Positions 50,186 to 59,002 of a stretch of 64,000 nucleotides of DNA are shown piece by piece. A program made the position numbers and the translations under genes. The DNA comes from Thermoanaerobaculia bacterium (lineage in GTDB: Bacteria > Acidobacteriota > Thermoanaerobaculia > Multivoradales > JAGPDF01): the NCBI GenBank assembly GCA_018057705.1, contig JAGPDF010000014.1, positions 1 to 64,000 of the forward strand, written 5' to 3'. Every line of letters begins with the position of its first letter. Positions within the stretch are counted from its first letter, which is position 1. The notes under the pieces are model-generated. The model did not search any database, was not told where the DNA came from, and saw only the letters and a list, made by a program, of their open reading frames with translations.

Positions 50186-51895
50186 CTACGGCGCGTCGGG
50201 CCAGGCGGCGGTCGTGCCCTCCTCGAAGCCGTCGCCGAAGATCCGGCTGTCGACGGTGAACAGGTGCCAGCGCTCATCGATGAGCTCGTCGGAGAAGTAG
50301 ATCGTGCCGGCGCTGTCGGGGAAAACCGCGAAGGAGAAGATCCGCCCCCCGGCGACCGGGTCGCCGTTCAGCTGCGCATCCTGGATATAGCGCGGCGACA
50401 GGCGCTGCTCGCCCAGGCCGCGCGAGTCGCCCGGAGCGCTTTCGTCGAAGATGTAGGCGACGCGCGCGCCGTCGGGATGGAGGCGCCAGGAAGAACCCAC
50501 GGCACGGATCGGGCCCGGAACCGAGCTGTCGTTGGTGATCTGATCCTGGAATGCCGAACCGTCGGCGGGAACCGAGTAGAGGTCGAACCGCTCGTCCTCG
50601 GCGAAGTCGGCGCGGAAGACGACGGTGGCGGAGTCGGGCGTGAACTCGAGACTGGTCACGTCGCGGTTCAGGGGGAGGATGCCGCTCACCAGCGAAGTTG
50701 CGGAGCCTGATGGGCCGGAGATCGGTACCGACCAGGCGCGAAAGGTCTCGTCCGTAGTCTGGTCGGCGACGTAAGCGACGCGCGACGAGTCGGGCGAGAT
50801 TGTGTAGCGTGAGGTAACGTCGCCACTTCCGACGAGCAACGGGTTCAGGCGGACGAGCTCGGCCAGCGGCCCGGCGAGCGGGACGCTCCAGAGGTCGAAC
50901 TGGTCGTCGACCGACTTGTCGGCGCGGAAGACGAAGAACTCGCCGTCGGAAGAGAACGCCGCCGACGCGATCGCGCCGCCGGCGACGAAGCTCCCGGCGA
51001 GCGAGACAGCGGCGGCCGCCGGTCCGGCGAGCGGCACGCTCCAGGCCTGGTTGATGCGGTTCCCCGAAGGCGTGTCGCAGCTGAGGAGATAGAAGAAGCG
51101 GCTGGATCCGGACGGTACCGCGCCGCCGGTGGCGAAACAGCTGGTCGAGCTCTCGTCGAAGAGAAAGAGTCCCGATCCGATCGGTCCGTCGATGGGTGCG
51201 CTCCAGATGCGCGAGGTCTGGCCGGCGATGTCGCCGAGGACGAGGAAGGCGCGCGCGCCTTCCGGGCTGATCGCCGTGCCGACGAAGCTCTCGCCCGGAG
51301 TGAGACCCGGGTCCAGGCGCACGCTCGCGGCGGCAGGTCCGGCGAGCGGCACGCTCCAGAAGCCGTATTCCTCGACGCCTTCCGCGGCGTAGACGAGACG
51401 TTCTCCGGACGCCGGCACGGACCAGTGCTCGACGCCTTGGCCCTGGACGGCGACGTTGAGCTTGACCGCACTTGCCGGAGTTCCCGGGATCGGAGCGCTC
51501 CAGAGCTCGTTCCGGCCGTCGGTCTCGAGGTCGCCGAGGTAGAAGACGCGGCGCCCGTCGCCGCTCAGCAGCAGCTCCGCGATCGATCCCGGCGCCCCGT
51601 AGGCCGAAAGGCGATGGAGGGCCGCTCCGTTCCGGCGCATGGCATAGACCGCCTCGGCGCCGGCGTTCTCGACGTCGCCCACGAAGACCACCCATTCGCC
51701 GCGTGGATCGATCTTCCAGAGGGAGCGCACCGAAGAGCCCACTTCGCCGGGCGGCGAGAGCTGCCGCCAGGCGTAGTCCGGCGGCAGGGAGAGTTGGGCG
51801 CGGGCGGCTCCGACAGTGAGGAGAAGCAGCATCGCGAGCGCCAGAGGCGCACCTGCAGCGCAAGGCTTCGATCCCGGGGAGTAGGGGGTGCTCAT
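50186..51895 (-). CDS. secreted TolB-like beta-propeller protein with DGFEEG C-terminal tag
   Basis: A 569-residue exported protein (ATG 51895; signal peptide LALAMLLLLTVGAARA). Repeating units of about 50-60 residues carry LWSVPLAGP-type strands followed by SPDSSRVAYVADQ, SSDGEFFVFRADK and TPDSATVVFRADF, the pattern of TolB/WD40-like PD40 propellers. The chain ends RIFGDGFEEGTTAAWPDAP. It is 42% or so repeat by eye and closely resembles the next gene, with the same final layout (NGDPVAGGRIFSFAVFPD). The role is unknown; a secreted scaffold or ligand-binding propeller is possible. Confidence 0.82.
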   Translation of the reverse strand: MSTPYSPGSKPCAAGAPLALAMLLLLTVGAARAQLSLPPDYAWRQLSPPGEVGSSVRSLWKIDPRGEWVVFVGDVENAGAEAVYAMRRNGAALHRLSAYGAPGSIAELLLSGDGRRVFYLGDLETDGRNELWSAPIPGTPASAVKLNVAVQGQGVEHWSVPASGERLVYAAEGVEEYGFWSVPLAGPAAASVRLDPGLTPGESFVGTAISPEGARAFLVLGDIAGQTSRIWSAPIDGPIGSGLFLFDESSTSCFATGGAVPSGSSRFFYLLSCDTPSGNRINQAWSVPLAGPAAAAVSLAGSFVAGGAIASAAFSSDGEFFVFRADKSVDDQFDLWSVPLAGPLAELVRLNPLLVGSGDVTSRYTISPDSSRVAYVADQTTDETFRAWSVPISGPSGSATSLVSGILPLNRDVTSLEFTPDSATVVFRADFAEDERFDLYSVPADGSAFQDQITNDSSVPGPIRAVGSSWRLHPDGARVAYIFDESAPGDSRGLGEQRLSPRYIQDAQLNGDPVAGGRIFSFAVFPDSAGTIYFSDELIDERWHLFTVDSRIFGDGFEEGTTAAWPDAP

Positions 51896-51902
51896 GCCCA
51901 AG

Positions 51903-51931
51903 AGAACGCAAAGGCGCGGCGAGGGGTGACA
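51903..51931 (-). promoter_or_regulatory. ECF-like promoter element, copy 2
   Basis: Minus strand: TGTC (51928-51931), 19 bases, CGTTCT (51903-51908), 7 bases to the ATG at 51895. The first box reads TGTCACC, close to the TGTCACA known for ECF41-type promoters. Confidence 0.55.
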
Positions 51932-51947
51932 GCCGACAGCGGTTGTG

Positions 51948-53144
51948 TCAGGGAAGATCGGGCCAGGCGGCGGTTGAACCCTCTTCGAAACCGTCGCCGA
52001 AACGGCGCAGGTCGGCGGTGAACAGCTCGAACTTCTCGTCCACGATCTCGTCGGCGCGGTAGACGAGTCCGGCGCCGTCCGGGAAGAGCTCGAAGAAGGT
52101 CACTTTGCCGCCGGCGACCGGGACACCGTTCAGGCGTGCATCCGCAATGTACGGTCCGACGAGGCGCTGCTCGCCGATGCCGCGCTCGTCGAGCGCTGCA
52201 AACTCGTCGAACTGGTAGAGCACGCGCTCGCCGTCGGGGTGAACGTACCAACGGAAGGCGACCGAACGTTCCGGCGCCGGGTTCGAGCCGCGATTGGTGA
52301 TGCGCGACTGCGCGGCCGATCCGTCGGCGGGGGCCCAGTAGAGGTCGAAGCGTTGGTCGACGGCCAAGTCCATGCGAAAGACGACGCGCGCGCTGTCGGG
52401 CGTGAAGGCGAGGTCGAGGGCGTCGCCGCCGGTCATGAGGATGCCCTGGTAGAGCGTCACCGCCTCGGTGGACGGGCCTGCGATCGGCACGGAGTAGGGG
52501 AAGAAGCGTTCGTCGGAGATCTGGTCGGCGATGTAGGCGACCCGCGTCGAATCGGGCGAGATCCTGAAGCTGTTCTTGACGTCGCCGTTCGTGACCAGCG
52601 ACGGATGGAGCTGCACGAGCGCCGCCGCCGGACCCAGGATCGGTACGCTCCACAGATCGATGCGCTCATCCACGAGCCGATCGGCGCTGAACACCACCCG
52701 CTGGCTGTCAGGAGAGATCGCCAGTCCCTGAACCGTTCCGCCGGTGGTGAAGCTGCCGGCGAGCGACACCGCGGCGGTGGCGGGACCGGTCGCCGGCACG
52801 CTCCAGAGCTGGGTGAACACCGATCCGGGCGGGCAGAATCCGGCATAGAGAAGGCGGGTCGAATCGGGAGTGAGATCGGCGGCGAATGCCGTGCAGCCGC
52901 CGGGTGTCTCGTCGGCGAGCAGGATGGCCGCGGTCGCCGGGCCCGCGACAGGTACCGTGAAGGCCCGGGCGGTAGTCGCGACCTGGTCGAGGAACTGGAT
53001 GAGGAGGTGCTCACCGTCCGGCCTGAGGAAGGCGTTCAGGATCGTCTCGTCTCCTGCCGCGGGCGGATCGAGCCGCACGCCGAGCGGGCTGGGACCGGCG
53101 ACGACCAGAACCACGGCGCCACCGACGGTGCGGAAGATTCGCAT
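51948..53144 (-). CDS. secreted TolB-like beta-propeller protein with DGFEEG C-terminal tag (paralogue)
   Basis: A 398-residue exported protein (ATG 53144; signal peptide TVGGAVVLVVAGPSPLG). It is a shorter paralogue of the neighbour at 50186: LWSVPATGPATAAVSLAGSF, LWSVPILGPAAALVQLHPSLV, SPDSTRVAYIADQISDE, TPDSARVVFRMDLAVDQRFDLYWAP, LNGVPVAGGKVTFFELFPD. It ends RRFGDGFEEGSTAAWPDLP, almost identical to the paralogue's tail. A tandem duplication with loss of N-terminal blades explains the pair. Its upstream gap holds the CGGTAG version of the shared promoter element. Confidence 0.82.
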   Translation of the reverse strand: MRIFRTVGGAVVLVVAGPSPLGVRLDPPAAGDETILNAFLRPDGEHLLIQFLDQVATTARAFTVPVAGPATAAILLADETPGGCTAFAADLTPDSTRLLYAGFCPPGSVFTQLWSVPATGPATAAVSLAGSFTTGGTVQGLAISPDSQRVVFSADRLVDERIDLWSVPILGPAAALVQLHPSLVTNGDVKNSFRISPDSTRVAYIADQISDERFFPYSVPIAGPSTEAVTLYQGILMTGGDALDLAFTPDSARVVFRMDLAVDQRFDLYWAPADGSAAQSRITNRGSNPAPERSVAFRWYVHPDGERVLYQFDEFAALDERGIGEQRLVGPYIADARLNGVPVAGGKVTFFELFPDGAGLVYRADEIVDEKFELFTADLRRFGDGFEEGSTAAWPDLP

Positions 53145-53162
53145 GACTTCCCCCTCACCCTT

Positions 53163-53191
53163 CTACCGGCTTTTCCGGACTCCGGGGGACA
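53163..53191 (-). promoter_or_regulatory. ECF-like promoter element, copy 3 (CGGTAG variant)
   Basis: Minus strand: CCTGTCCCC with TGTC at 53188-53191, 19 bases, CGGTAG (53163-53168), then AAGGGTGAGG and 18 bases in all to the ATG at 53144. The same words occur at copy 6 before an unrelated gene type. Confidence 0.5.
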
Positions 53192-53221
53192 GGCGAAGCC
53201 GTGCACGAAGCTCGACCTTCC

Positions 53222-53836
53222 CTACCGCGCACCTTTGTACAGCAGGTATTCGATCAGGGCGGCGTTCTCTCTGCGACGGGCGGCTTCGAGGACGCTCACC
53301 TCGCCGAAGCGGTTGCCGCCCGGTTGCGACCAGCCGTTGACGTCGGCGCCTGCTTCGATGAGGAGGCGCGCCATCGGCTCGTCGTCTTCTGCGATGGCGT
53401 AGACCAGGGCGTTGGTCACCCCCTGGCTCCGCAGGTCGAGTCCGGCGTCGATCAGCACCTTCAAAGCTTCGACGCTGCGCTGTCGAGCGACATGCTCGGC
53501 CGTTGTGGGGGCGTAGCAGGGGGTGCGCCGGCAGTTGAGGGAGAAGGTCTGATGCAGGAAGGCGGGGCGGTCCGGCGCGGCGGCGACGAGCAGCCGGAGG
53601 ATCTCGACCGACTCCGGCGACGAGGCGCTGACGTGCACGATCGCCAGCTTCCCAGGCGGCAGGAGCTCGGACCAGGAGCTTCCGAGAGAGACCCCAGCCG
53701 CCAGCAGCCGCTCGACCGCTGCGGCATCGTGGGCCTTGATGGATCTCTGCAACTCCGTCTCGAAGAGGGCGCCACAGGCGGGGAGCGTCGCCGCCGAAAA
53801 CGCCAGGAGGAGAGCGCGCAGAGAGGCCGGTCTCAT
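53222..53836 (-). CDS. ankyrin-repeat lipoprotein
   Basis: A 204-residue protein (ATG 53836) with a lipoprotein signal (LRALLLAFSAATLPAC). The body has about four ankyrin repeats: LQRSIKAHDAAAVERLLAAGVSL, a degenerate second, SVEALKVLIDAGLDLRSQGVTNALVYAIAEDDEPMARLLIEAGADVN, then SVLEAARRRENAALIEYLLYKGA. It is likely anchored to a membrane facing the periplasm and mediates protein contacts. The open frame extends upstream antisense to the TlpA-like gene; the true start is set by the lipobox signal. A weaker copy of the shared promoter element lies eight bases before the ATG. Confidence 0.85.
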   Translation of the reverse strand: MRPASLRALLLAFSAATLPACGALFETELQRSIKAHDAAAVERLLAAGVSLGSSWSELLPPGKLAIVHVSASSPESVEILRLLVAAAPDRPAFLHQTFSLNCRRTPCYAPTTAEHVARQRSVEALKVLIDAGLDLRSQGVTNALVYAIAEDDEPMARLLIEAGADVNGWSQPGGNRFGEVSVLEAARRRENAALIEYLLYKGAR

Positions 53837-53844
53837 ACCCTGGA

Positions 53845-53873
53845 AGAACGCTAAGCGGCGCTGCGGAGCGCCA
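53845..53873 (-). promoter_or_regulatory. ECF-like promoter element, copy 4 (imperfect)
   Basis: Minus strand: TGGC in place of TGTC (53870-53873), 19 bases, CGTTCT (53845-53850), 8 bases to the ATG at 53836. The -10 box and its distance to the start match copies 1 and 2; the -35 box has one mismatch. Confidence 0.35.
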
Positions 53874-54015
53874 GAGGAGCACTGCGGCACGAAGCTCCGA
53901 TCCCGGGAACGGGGCGCACTCTGCCCCCGAGAGCACCCGGGGGCGATGAGAGGCGACAGCCCTGACTGGCGAGGCGTGCGGGAGCCGGGCGCGGGCTGAC
54001 ATATTCTGCGGCGCG

Positions 54016-56184
54016 ATGAGAAACGGCCTGAGAGAGCTCCGAGCTGCACCCGCATTGGTCGTCCTGATCCTCCTCGCCGGCTGCGGTGGCAAACCGATCC
54101 GGAATCTGGGCTGCGAAGGCCCCCCTGCGGTCGAAGAGGGCCTGCGAGCCGCAGAGGGGCTGCGGGATCGGTGCTTTCTGGACGAGGCCTGCTGGGAGAG
54201 GGGGCTCGCCGAGGCGCGAGCCCTGCGGGATCGCTTCCCGGAGGAGCTCGCCGCGCACCGCGCCTATGTGCTCTCGCGCTTTCGCGGGCCGCGCGGTGAA
54301 TACGGAGTCTCGGGGCAGGCGGTGGCGGAAGAGTATCGGCATCGCCTCGAGCGCCAGCCCGACGACGCCGGCCTGCTCTATCTGAACGCCCTGCTGACCG
54401 AGAATCGGATCGAGCGCCGCGACCTCCTCCGGCAGTCGATCGCGCGCGCGGACGCGTTTCCCTGGTCGCGCTACGCCCTGGCGCTCGAGTACGGGTGGAA
54501 TCCGGACGTGGAGGATAGAGCGGTGGCGCGGGCGGAGGGCGCCCGATTCGTTGCCGCCTGTTCGGATCGGCTCGGGGAGATCCAGCGCCTGGCGGGCGCG
54601 CTCGACGACGCCGCGCTCTTCGACCGCTACCGCGATCGCTTCGTCGAGGGCTTCGAGCCGGTTCGCGAGCGCTTCTCCGAGCTCGCAACGCTCTGGCACC
54701 AGATGTTCCAGTTCGCGAAGCCCGACCGGCACCCGGAGATCCGCGCCGAGGTCGCGGCGGCGGTGGCGAGGACGGCGGCGCTCGAGCGCGGCACGGATCG
54801 CGCCTGGCTGCGCGCCCTCGAGGTCGGCTACCGCATGACGGGGGATAGCGCCGGCAGTTCTCGCGTCGAGGAGCTCGTCCTGGCTGCCTTCCCCTGCGAG
54901 ACGCAAGCGATGTCGATCCACGAACGGCGCTTCCGTATGTCGCGTCCGAAGCCGAAGCGCGACGAGGCGGCCTTCGACGATTGGCGCCGGGCACAGATCG
55001 CTTCGATCGACGCGCTGCTCGCATCCTGTCCCGCGAGCGGGTTGCTCCGGATGCGGGAAATGAGCGCGCTCGCGGAGCTCGACGTGCTGCCGGCGGCGCG
55101 GTTCATCGAGGCCGGAAGAGTCCTCGCCGCGGCGCGGGACATCTATGCCCCACCGTCGAATCCGGCGGCGGTCGCGAAGCGCTTTCTCGAACAGAAAGTG
55201 GGCCTCGAGGAGGTTGCCGCGCTCGTCGAGCAGGATCGCGAAGAGATGGAGCTCACGCACGCGCGTGCCCTCCTGTTCGTCCTCGACGACGAGGACCGGC
55301 AGCGTGTCCGGGTCGAACGGCTCCTGCGGAGTGCGAGCCATCTGGCTCTGCAAAGCGAGCTCGCGCTCCGCGAGCTCCGGATCGAGGAGGCCGGGCGGCT
55401 GCTGGGGGAGAGCCACGCCCAGATCGCGGCCGTCGCCGGTGCCGGCGAGGTACGCGACGACGTGCAGAGGCAGAACGTGGCCGCGGTGCGCGCCGATGCC
55501 TGGCGGCTCTCCGCGGAGCTCGCGGAGGCGAATGAGGATTCCGCCGCCGCGCTCGCCGCGTACGGACAGGCGATTGCCAGCGCGCCGCCCAGCGAAGCTC
55601 TCAGGAAGGCGGCCGCGGCGGCCTATCTGCGGTTCTACGGCAACGAGCTCGAGTTCCCGGCCTGGATCGCCGGCGCGGAACGGGCCCGCGAGGCGGCGCT
55701 CGCGGCCGCTGCCGCGCAGGCGACGGGCGCGGTGCAGGCGAGCGGTGGCCTGCCGGACTTTCGCTGGACCGATCTCTCCGGCCGCGAGTGGACGCCTTCC
55801 GACCTCGCGGGCAAAGCTGTCCTGTTGAACTTCTGGGCGACCTGGTGCGGCCCGTGCGTCGCCGAGATGCCCTACCTGACGAAGCTCGCGCGGCGCTTCC
55901 GCGACGATCCGCGTATCCTGATCCTCGGCGTGAGCGTCGACGAGAGCCCGGGGCCCGTGCAGCCGTTCGTCGAAAGGCTCGGCTGCGACTACCCGATTCT
56001 CCTGGGCGGCGCCGCGGTCTGGACGCAGTGGCGGCTCGCCGCCATCCCCAAGAACCTGATCCTCGACCCGTCGGGGAGCATCGTCACGAGCGAGGTCGCC
56101 TTCAGCGCGGACGGCGACCGCTGGATGGAGACGATGGCCGCGCGCCTCCTCGAGGCGGCGGGTCCGGCGCCGACGAACCGCTAG
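54016..56184 (+). CDS. lipoprotein with large helical region and C-terminal TlpA-like thioredoxin domain
   Basis: A 722-residue protein with lipoprotein signal (LVVLILLAGCGGK). About 530 residues of mostly helical, TPR-like sequence follow (ALRDRFPEELAAHRAYVLSR, DDAGLLYLNALLTENRIERRDLL). Residues about 580-715 are a TlpA/ResA-like thioredoxin domain: LPDFRWTDLSGREWTPSDLAGKAVLLNFWATWCGPCVAEMPYL with redox CGPC, then GVSVDESPGPVQPF, AIPKNLILDPSGSIV. It probably reduces disulphides in the periplasm, for instance in cytochrome maturation or oxidative stress. It is divergent from the ankyrin lipoprotein. AT-rich ATATTCT just upstream may be a -10. Confidence 0.88.
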   Translation: MRNGLRELRAAPALVVLILLAGCGGKPIRNLGCEGPPAVEEGLRAAEGLRDRCFLDEACWERGLAEARALRDRFPEELAAHRAYVLSRFRGPRGEYGVSGQAVAEEYRHRLERQPDDAGLLYLNALLTENRIERRDLLRQSIARADAFPWSRYALALEYGWNPDVEDRAVARAEGARFVAACSDRLGEIQRLAGALDDAALFDRYRDRFVEGFEPVRERFSELATLWHQMFQFAKPDRHPEIRAEVAAAVARTAALERGTDRAWLRALEVGYRMTGDSAGSSRVEELVLAAFPCETQAMSIHERRFRMSRPKPKRDEAAFDDWRRAQIASIDALLASCPASGLLRMREMSALAELDVLPAARFIEAGRVLAAARDIYAPPSNPAAVAKRFLEQKVGLEEVAALVEQDREEMELTHARALLFVLDDEDRQRVRVERLLRSASHLALQSELALRELRIEEAGRLLGESHAQIAAVAGAGEVRDDVQRQNVAAVRADAWRLSAELAEANEDSAAALAAYGQAIASAPPSEALRKAAAAAYLRFYGNELEFPAWIAGAERAREAALAAAAAQATGAVQASGGLPDFRWTDLSGREWTPSDLAGKAVLLNFWATWCGPCVAEMPYLTKLARRFRDDPRILILGVSVDESPGPVQPFVERLGCDYPILLGGAAVWTQWRLAAIPKNLILDPSGSIVTSEVAFSADGDRWMETMAARLLEAAGPAPTNR

Positions 56185-56285
56185 CGCGACGGGAGGTGGG
56201 GCGGGTCTCGCGCCGCGGGCGAAGGTGAAGCGCGCTCCGTCCGTGACCGCGGCGCTCCCCGGGCGACTCGGGCGGCGGGAGTCTT

Positions 56286-57023
56286 CTAGCCGACGAGGCC
56301 GCCGTCGACCGGGACCGCCGCGCCGGTGACGAAGGCGGCGTCGTCGGAGGCGAGGAAGAGGCAGACGCGAGCGACGTCGTCGGCCGTCCCCAGGCGGCGG
56401 AGCGCCGTCCGCGCGACGATCGCCTTCCGGAACTCGACCGCGGCGGCGCTGTTCATCGCCGTGTCGATGTAGCCCGGAACGACGGCGTTGACGGTGATGC
56501 CGGCCGGCCCCAACTCGCGCGCCCAGACCCGGGTGAGACCGAGGAGCCCGGCCTTGGCGGCGGCGTAGGCGGTCTGGCCGGGGAAGCCGGCGACGGCGAG
56601 GATCGAGGAGAAGTTGACGATCCGTCCGCCGCCGCGCCGGCGCAGGAGGGGCAGGAGGGACTGGGTGCAGTGCAGCGCGCCGGAGAGATTGACGTCGAGC
56701 ACGCGGCGCCACTCCTCGGCTGTCACGTCCCCGACCGCCGGCGAACGGGCGAGATTGATCCCCGCGTTGTTGATCAGGATGTCGACGCCCGGCAGTCGCT
56801 CTCCGAGCGCCGCCGCTGCTGCCGCGACGGCGAGCGCGTCGGCGACATCGACACGTTCGATGCAATTTGCGCCATCGGCCGGATTCTCCGCCGATCCGGC
56901 ATCGAGGTCCCAGACGACGACCTCGGCCCCTTCGGCGCGAAAGCGTTCGACCGTCGCGCGACCGATACCGCGCGCGCCGCCGGTGACGACGGCGATCTTG
57001 CCGGCGAGCCGTCCGTCACTCAT
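56286..57023 (-). CDS. short-chain dehydrogenase/reductase (FabG-like)
   Basis: A 245-residue SDR. Cofactor loop TGGARGIG (residues about 14-21), VVWDLDAG where an acidic residue after beta-2 suggests NAD(H) preference, NNAGIN, the catalytic Ser in VNFSSILAVAG, and YAAAK (Tyr/Lys). The C-terminus VTGAAVPVDGGLVG is typical of classical SDRs of the FabG group. The substrate is not predictable. The ATG overlaps the upstream SDR gene's stop by four bases (ATGA), so the two are an operon. Confidence 0.9.
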   Translation of the reverse strand: MSDGRLAGKIAVVTGGARGIGRATVERFRAEGAEVVVWDLDAGSAENPADGANCIERVDVADALAVAAAAAALGERLPGVDILINNAGINLARSPAVGDVTAEEWRRVLDVNLSGALHCTQSLLPLLRRRGGGRIVNFSSILAVAGFPGQTAYAAAKAGLLGLTRVWARELGPAGITVNAVVPGYIDTAMNSAAAVEFRKAIVARTALRRLGTADDVARVCLFLASDDAAFVTGAAVPVDGGLVG

Positions 57024-57775
57024 CCGTTCGCTCCCGGAGGAGTCGCCTGAGCCGGTCGCTTCGCCGGAAGCAGGTCGAGCTCGGCGAGGTCGGCTCCTGG
57101 CGGCAGCTCGAGCGCGAAACGGACCGTCGCCGCCACTTCCTCGGCCTCGAGCATCGCTTCGCGCCCCGAGAGCGCGACGCCGGAGGCGGCGAAGAAGCCG
57201 GTGGCGGTGAGATCGGGGCAGACCAGAACGACGCGCACGCCGCTCTCGCGCATCTCCTGGCGCAGGCATTCTGTGAAGCCGCGCAGGGCGAACTTCGACG
57301 CGACGTAGGGCGTCCCCTGTGCCCAGCCGCGTTTCGAGGAGACCGAGCCGATGTTGACGATGGCACCGTGCCCCTGGCCGGCGAGGATCGGCACGACGTG
57401 CTTCGCCATGAGGATCGCGCCGCGCACGTTGACCGCCCACACCCGGTCGAGGAGCGCCGCGTCGAGCTTGTGTACCAGCCCGAAACCGCCGATGCCGGCG
57501 GCGTTGACCAGAATGTCGAGCCGGCCGAAGGCGCCGATGGCGCGAGCGACGAGCCGCTCGATCGCCCTTTCGTCGGCGACATCGGTGGGCACCGCGATGG
57601 CGCTGCCCGGGCGATCCGCGAGCTCCGCTGTCGCGGCCTCGAGCTCCGCGGGGCGCCGGGCCGCGAGCACGACGTGCGCTCCGGCGCCGACGAGCTCGCG
57701 GGCGACCGCCCGTCCGATCCCGGAGCTCGCGCCGGTGACGATCGCGACCTGGCCCGCGAGGGAAGCGGTTCGCAT
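57020..57775 (-). CDS. short-chain dehydrogenase/reductase (classical)
   Basis: A 251-residue SDR, first gene of the two-SDR operon. TGASSGIG cofactor loop, VVLAARRPAEL (basic after beta-2, suggesting NADPH preference), NAAGIGG, VNIGSVSSKRG with the catalytic serine and YVASKFALRGFTE with Tyr/Lys. The start is ATG 57775, where the family begins; the frame stays open a little upstream. Its preference for NADP against the neighbour's likely NAD would allow a paired oxidation-reduction. Physiological substrate unknown. Confidence 0.9.
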   Translation of the reverse strand: MRTASLAGQVAIVTGASSGIGRAVARELVGAGAHVVLAARRPAELEAATAELADRPGSAIAVPTDVADERAIERLVARAIGAFGRLDILVNAAGIGGFGLVHKLDAALLDRVWAVNVRGAILMAKHVVPILAGQGHGAIVNIGSVSSKRGWAQGTPYVASKFALRGFTECLRQEMRESGVRVVLVCPDLTATGFFAASGVALSGREAMLEAEEVAATVRFALELPPGADLAELDLLPAKRPAQATPPGANG

Positions 57776-57850
57776 TCGGCGCAGTCTATGCGAGGGAACC
57801 TCTCCGGGTATGCATAAGATGACCATCGTTGTTCGAGGAGGTCGATCCAG

Positions 57851-58858
57851 ATGAGGATTCGGGAAAGTCGTAACCGTCTCGCGTGGGTGGGGTGTGCGTT
57901 CCTCGTCGTGGCGTCAGCCTGGCAAGCCGCAAACGTGCCGCCCGCTTTCGCTGAGCCGCCTCGCCCGTCGACCTTCTCGATCGTCGCCGCCGATCCGGCG
58001 ACAGGCGAGGTCGGCGTTGCCGTGGCGAGCCGGTTCTTCGCCGTCGGTTCGGTGGTGCCGTACGCGCGCGCCGGCGTCGGCGCCGTGGCGACCCAGGCCT
58101 CGGCCAACACCGCCTATGGCCCGGGAGCGCTCGAGCTCCTGGCGCGCGGCGCTTCGCCTTCCGAGGCGCTCGCCATCCTCACCCGCGCCGATTCCGGCCA
58201 GGGTCAGCGCCAGGCCGGCGTCGTCGCCGCCGACGGCAGCGCGGCGACGTTCACCGGCCCGGGCTGCAACGCCTGGGCCGGCGGACGCAGCGGTCCGGGT
58301 TACGCCGTGCAGGGCAACATCCTCACCGGCGAACCGGTCGTGGCCGCGATGGAGCAGGCTTTCCTCGCGAGCGCCGGGAAGCCGCTCGCCGAGCGCCTGT
58401 ACGCCGCGCTCGCGGCCGGCGACGCCGCGGGCGGCGACAGCCGCGGCAAGCAGTCGGCGGTGCTCCTCGTCTCGCGCGCCGGCGGCGGCTACGGCGCATT
58501 CGACGACCGGGCGATCGACATCCGGGTGGACGACCACAAGGAGCCGATCGTCGAGCTCGGCCGGCTGGTCGGCCTCGCCCTGGTCAACGATCTCTGGAAC
58601 CGCGGTTGGGCGGCGTTCCGCAATGGCCAGCGCGGCGAGGATCTGAAATGGCAGGAGATGACCCTCGCCCGGGCCGAGGCGACCCGGGCCGAGATCCTCC
58701 CCGAGGTCCTCTACGACACCGCCGTCATCCGCCTCGCGAACGGCGACCTGCCGGGCGCCCTCGCCGCCCTCGCCCGCGCCCTCTCCCTGAACCCCAAACT
58801 CGCCCAGCAGGCCGCGGCCGACACCGATCTCGCCGGGTTGCGGGAAGCGAAGCCGTAG
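57851..58858 (+). CDS. secreted DUF1028 Ntn-hydrolase-like protein with C-terminal TPR-like segment
   Basis: A 335-residue protein with a strong GAGGAGG ribosome site. The signal peptide is LAWVGCAFLVVASAWQAAN. The DUF1028 domain begins TFSIVAADPATGEVGVAVASRFFAVGSVVPYARAGVGAVATQA and contains QGNILTGEPVVAAME and SAVLLVSRAGGGYGAFDDRAIDIRVDDH, as in the family that contains a putative peptidoglycan-binding or amidase member. The last 90 residues are helical (AVIRLANGDLPGALAALARALSLNPKLAQQA), a TPR unit. Its role is unknown, but family members are often annotated as Ntn-hydrolases. Confidence 0.88.
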   Translation: MRIRESRNRLAWVGCAFLVVASAWQAANVPPAFAEPPRPSTFSIVAADPATGEVGVAVASRFFAVGSVVPYARAGVGAVATQASANTAYGPGALELLARGASPSEALAILTRADSGQGQRQAGVVAADGSAATFTGPGCNAWAGGRSGPGYAVQGNILTGEPVVAAMEQAFLASAGKPLAERLYAALAAGDAAGGDSRGKQSAVLLVSRAGGGYGAFDDRAIDIRVDDHKEPIVELGRLVGLALVNDLWNRGWAAFRNGQRGEDLKWQEMTLARAEATRAEILPEVLYDTAVIRLANGDLPGALAALARALSLNPKLAQQAAADTDLAGLREAKP

Positions 58859-58914
58859 ATTCCTCGTCCGAATCCCATTCGGCGCGCGGGAAGCACACCG
58901 GCGCTCGCCCGCGC

Positions 58915-58980
58915 GAAGGGAGGTTGCCCCGCCAAAAGGGAGGTTGACCCGCCCGAAGGGCGGTTGAAAAACCCGCAAGG
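58915..58980 (+). repeat. 20-bp tandem repeat, three to four copies
   Basis: GAAGGG/AAAGGG/GAAGGG begin at exactly 58915, 58935 and 58955, each followed by (A/C)GGTTG and (in the first two) CCCGC. A degenerate fourth copy starts at 58975. Copies carry hairpins CCGCCC-GAA-GGGCGG (58949-58963) and GGTT-GAAA-AACC. The array ends just before the small zinc-protein gene and could be a structured leader. Confidence 0.6.
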
Positions 58981-59002
58981 GCCGGCCACGATGCGAAGCA
59001 CC

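Noticed and set aside
53851-56865. 1004-codon minus-strand open frame opposite the TlpA-like lipoprotein gene
   Set aside because: The plus strand has a lipobox and CGPC thioredoxin motif. The minus frame is Arg-rich and ends inside an SDR gene in another frame.
58915-58980. Possible CRISPR-like array
   Set aside because: The units are directly adjacent with a 20-base period and no unique spacers. There are no cas genes nearby.
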